Of a DNA stretch of 64,000 nt, positions 62,837 to 64,000 are shown piece by piece. Source of the stretch: Betaproteobacteria bacterium HGW-Betaproteobacteria-3 (lineage in GTDB: Bacteria; Pseudomonadota; Gammaproteobacteria; Burkholderiales; Burkholderiaceae_C). The position numbers and the translations under genes are program-made. Position 1 is the first letter of the stretch; each line of letters starts with the position of its first letter. The notes under the pieces were generated by a model. It made no database searches, was not told the origin of the DNA, and saw only the letters and a program-made list of their open reading frames with translations. The stretch is taken from contig PHCI01000002.1 in assembly GCA_002842205.1 (NCBI GenBank), positions 310,001 to 374,000 on the forward strand. The letters run 5' to 3'.

Positions 62837-64000
62837 ATGCAACTCACGCGCCCATTGCCGGCAGCCGGCAGACCCAGCGCATTCGCGGGGCCCCGCAGCG
62901 GGCTGGCTGCGGAGTTTGACGCTGTCCGCCACCGCACCCGACAACTGGCCGAACCCCTGAGCGCCGAGGACTGCCAGGTGCAATCCATGCCGGACGCGAG
63001 CCCCGTCAAGTGGCATCTGGCGCACGTGACCTGGTTTTTCGAAACCTTGGTGCTCGAACGCTTCGAGCCGGGGTTCCGTCCGTTTCATCCGGCTTACCGT
63101 GTGCTGTTCAACAGCTATTACAACGCCGTTGGCGCGAAGCATCCGCGACCGCAGCGCGGCCAGATCACGCGACCCTCGCTTGCGGAGGTGCTGGCCTGGC
63201 GCGCCCAGGTCGACGAGCGCATGGGCGCACTGCTGGCGGGCAAGGTGACGCCCGAGATGGCCTCGCTGGTGCTGCTGGGCCTGCAGCATGAACAACAGCA
63301 CCAGGAGCTGCTGCTCACCGACGTGAAGCACCTGCTGTCGTGCAATCCCTTGCACCCTGTGTACCGCGCAACCTGGCCGCTGGCGGCCGTGGCCCCCGCG
63401 CCGGCAAGCTGGTTGCCCTACCCCGGTGGCGAGGTGGCCATCGGCCATGCGGGCGACGGCTTTGCGTTTGACAACGAATTGCCGCAGCACGCGCAGCTCC
63501 TGGCGCCGTATGCGCTGGGCAACCGGCTGGTCACCCATGGCGAATGGGCCGACTTCATGGCCGATGGCGGCTACCGTGATCCACGCTGGTGGCTGGCCGC
63601 GGGTTGGGACTGGCGGTGCGCGCAAGCCGTGGAAGCGCCGTTGTATTGGCAGCGCAGTGGCGACGGCGCGTCGGGCGACGACTGGCACAGCTTCACGCTG
63701 CACGGTCTGGTGCCGATCGACCGGCACACGCCCATCACCCACGTCAGCTACTACGAGGCCGACGCCTTTGCCCGCTGGAAGTCAGCCGCAGACCCGGCAT
63801 TCGCCGGCGCGCGCCTGCCGACCGAGGCCGAATGGGAGGCTGCCGTAGCGCCGCAGGCGGCCGCATTGGCGGCCTGCGGCAATTTTGTGGAGTCGGGCGC
63901 GCTGCACCCCATGCCGGTGGCCCGCTCCGATGGTGGGCTGGTGCAGGCGCTGGGCGATGTGTGGGAATGGACGGCGTCGAGCTACAGCCCTTATCCCGGC
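62837..64000 (+). CDS. egtB: Ergothioneine biosynthesis protein EgtB-like (partial)
   Basis: 388 residues are visible; the gene runs off the right edge. The DinB-like N-terminal domain carries iron ligands in WHLAHVTWFFE (near residues 59-69) and HEQQHQELLLTDVKH (151-165). The formylglycine-generating-enzyme-like domain begins near 200 (YPGGEVAIGHAGDGFAFDNE) and shows RLPTEAEWEAAV and GDVWEWTASSYSP. EgtB links hercynine with gamma-glutamylcysteine or cysteine. The selenoneine enzyme SenA is a close relative and cannot be excluded without the rest of the locus. GAGGAGGGGAACC precedes the ATG. Confidence 0.87.
   Translation, partial: MQLTRPLPAAGRPSAFAGPRSGLAAEFDAVRHRTRQLAEPLSAEDCQVQSMPDASPVKWHLAHVTWFFETLVLERFEPGFRPFHPAYRVLFNSYYNAVGAKHPRPQRGQITRPSLAEVLAWRAQVDERMGALLAGKVTPEMASLVLLGLQHEQQHQELLLTDVKHLLSCNPLHPVYRATWPLAAVAPAPASWLPYPGGEVAIGHAGDGFAFDNELPQHAQLLAPYALGNRLVTHGEWADFMADGGYRDPRWWLAAGWDWRCAQAVEAPLYWQRSGDGASGDDWHSFTLHGLVPIDRHTPITHVSYYEADAFARWKSAADPAFAGARLPTEAEWEAAVAPQAAALAACGNFVESGALHPMPVARSDGGLVQALGDVWEWTASSYSPYPG

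Overview
This is a GC-rich window from a bacterial chromosome. Gene content, gene order and low-copy repeats suggest a betaproteobacterium of the order Burkholderiales, most likely Comamonadaceae; the genus cannot be fixed from the sequence alone. Supporting points are the Bug/TctC-type tripartite transporter with its own TctD/TctE regulators, the tig-clpP-clpX-lon block with tRNA genes beside it, a TIGR04438-type Trp-rich small protein, hpnCDE, and an aerobic respiratory outlook (cytochrome c, two fumarases, acetyl-CoA synthetase). Identifications rest on motif and family recognition by reading; no database search was run.

Layout. 1-2.7 kb: a response regulator and hybrid histidine kinase, then two small envelope proteins. 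3-8.2 kb: a class-III aminotransferase followed by a TAXI-type TRAP transporter (binding protein, palindromic hairpin, fused permease). 8.2-15.1 kb: Hsp15 and a TctE/TctD two-component pair divergent from a complete tctCBA transporter and a flavin-dependent monooxygenase. 15.3-19.7 kb: a tiny lipoprotein, a crystallin/glycine-zipper protein, ferrochelatase, a HAD hydrolase, an SH3 protein and a solute-binding protein. 20-24.4 kb: arsM followed by pstSCAB. 24.6-27.7 kb: hpnCDE, for squalene. 27.8-32.2 kb: an RND efflux pump. 32.4-38.8 kb: tRNA-Leu, tig, clpP, clpX, lon, tRNA-Gly, tRNA-Cys, forming a protein quality-control block. 38.9-44.1 kb: a Tat-exported hydrolase, tRNA-Leu, a hypothetical protein, and divergent class I and class II fumarases. 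44.1-50.2 kb: a complete mnhACDEFG cation/proton antiporter operon. 50.3-57.5 kb: a UPF0114 protein, acs, a c-type cytochrome, a Trp-rich protein, ilvD with a divergent LysR regulator, and lgt. 57.8-62.7 kb: a malonate-use cluster (GntR regulator, malonyl-CoA decarboxylase, an enoyl-CoA hydratase-like protein, malonyl-CoA synthetase). 62.8 kb to the end: an EgtB-like gene cut by the window edge.

The most unusual signal is a dispersed repeat family of about 45-60 bp with ten recognisable copies (15121, 19890, 25036, 26999, 28940, 40979, 53089, 57484, 58601, 60885). Five are intergenic and five lie inside genes. Four of the genic copies (RND adaptor, malonyl-CoA decarboxylase, enoyl-CoA hydratase, HpnE) are read in the sense direction and in the same reading frame, placing a similar short peptide (consensus APVKxSSSA[TI]E) in four unrelated proteins. 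This resembles the Rickettsia palindromic elements. A second, unrelated repeat forms the whole N-terminal extension of the TctE-like kinase. Three near-parS 14-mers lie at the end of the RND gene. Other points of interest are the arsM-pstSCAB operon, whose PstB carries a cysteine cluster, and a pair of LysR-type dyads between ilvD and its divergent regulator.
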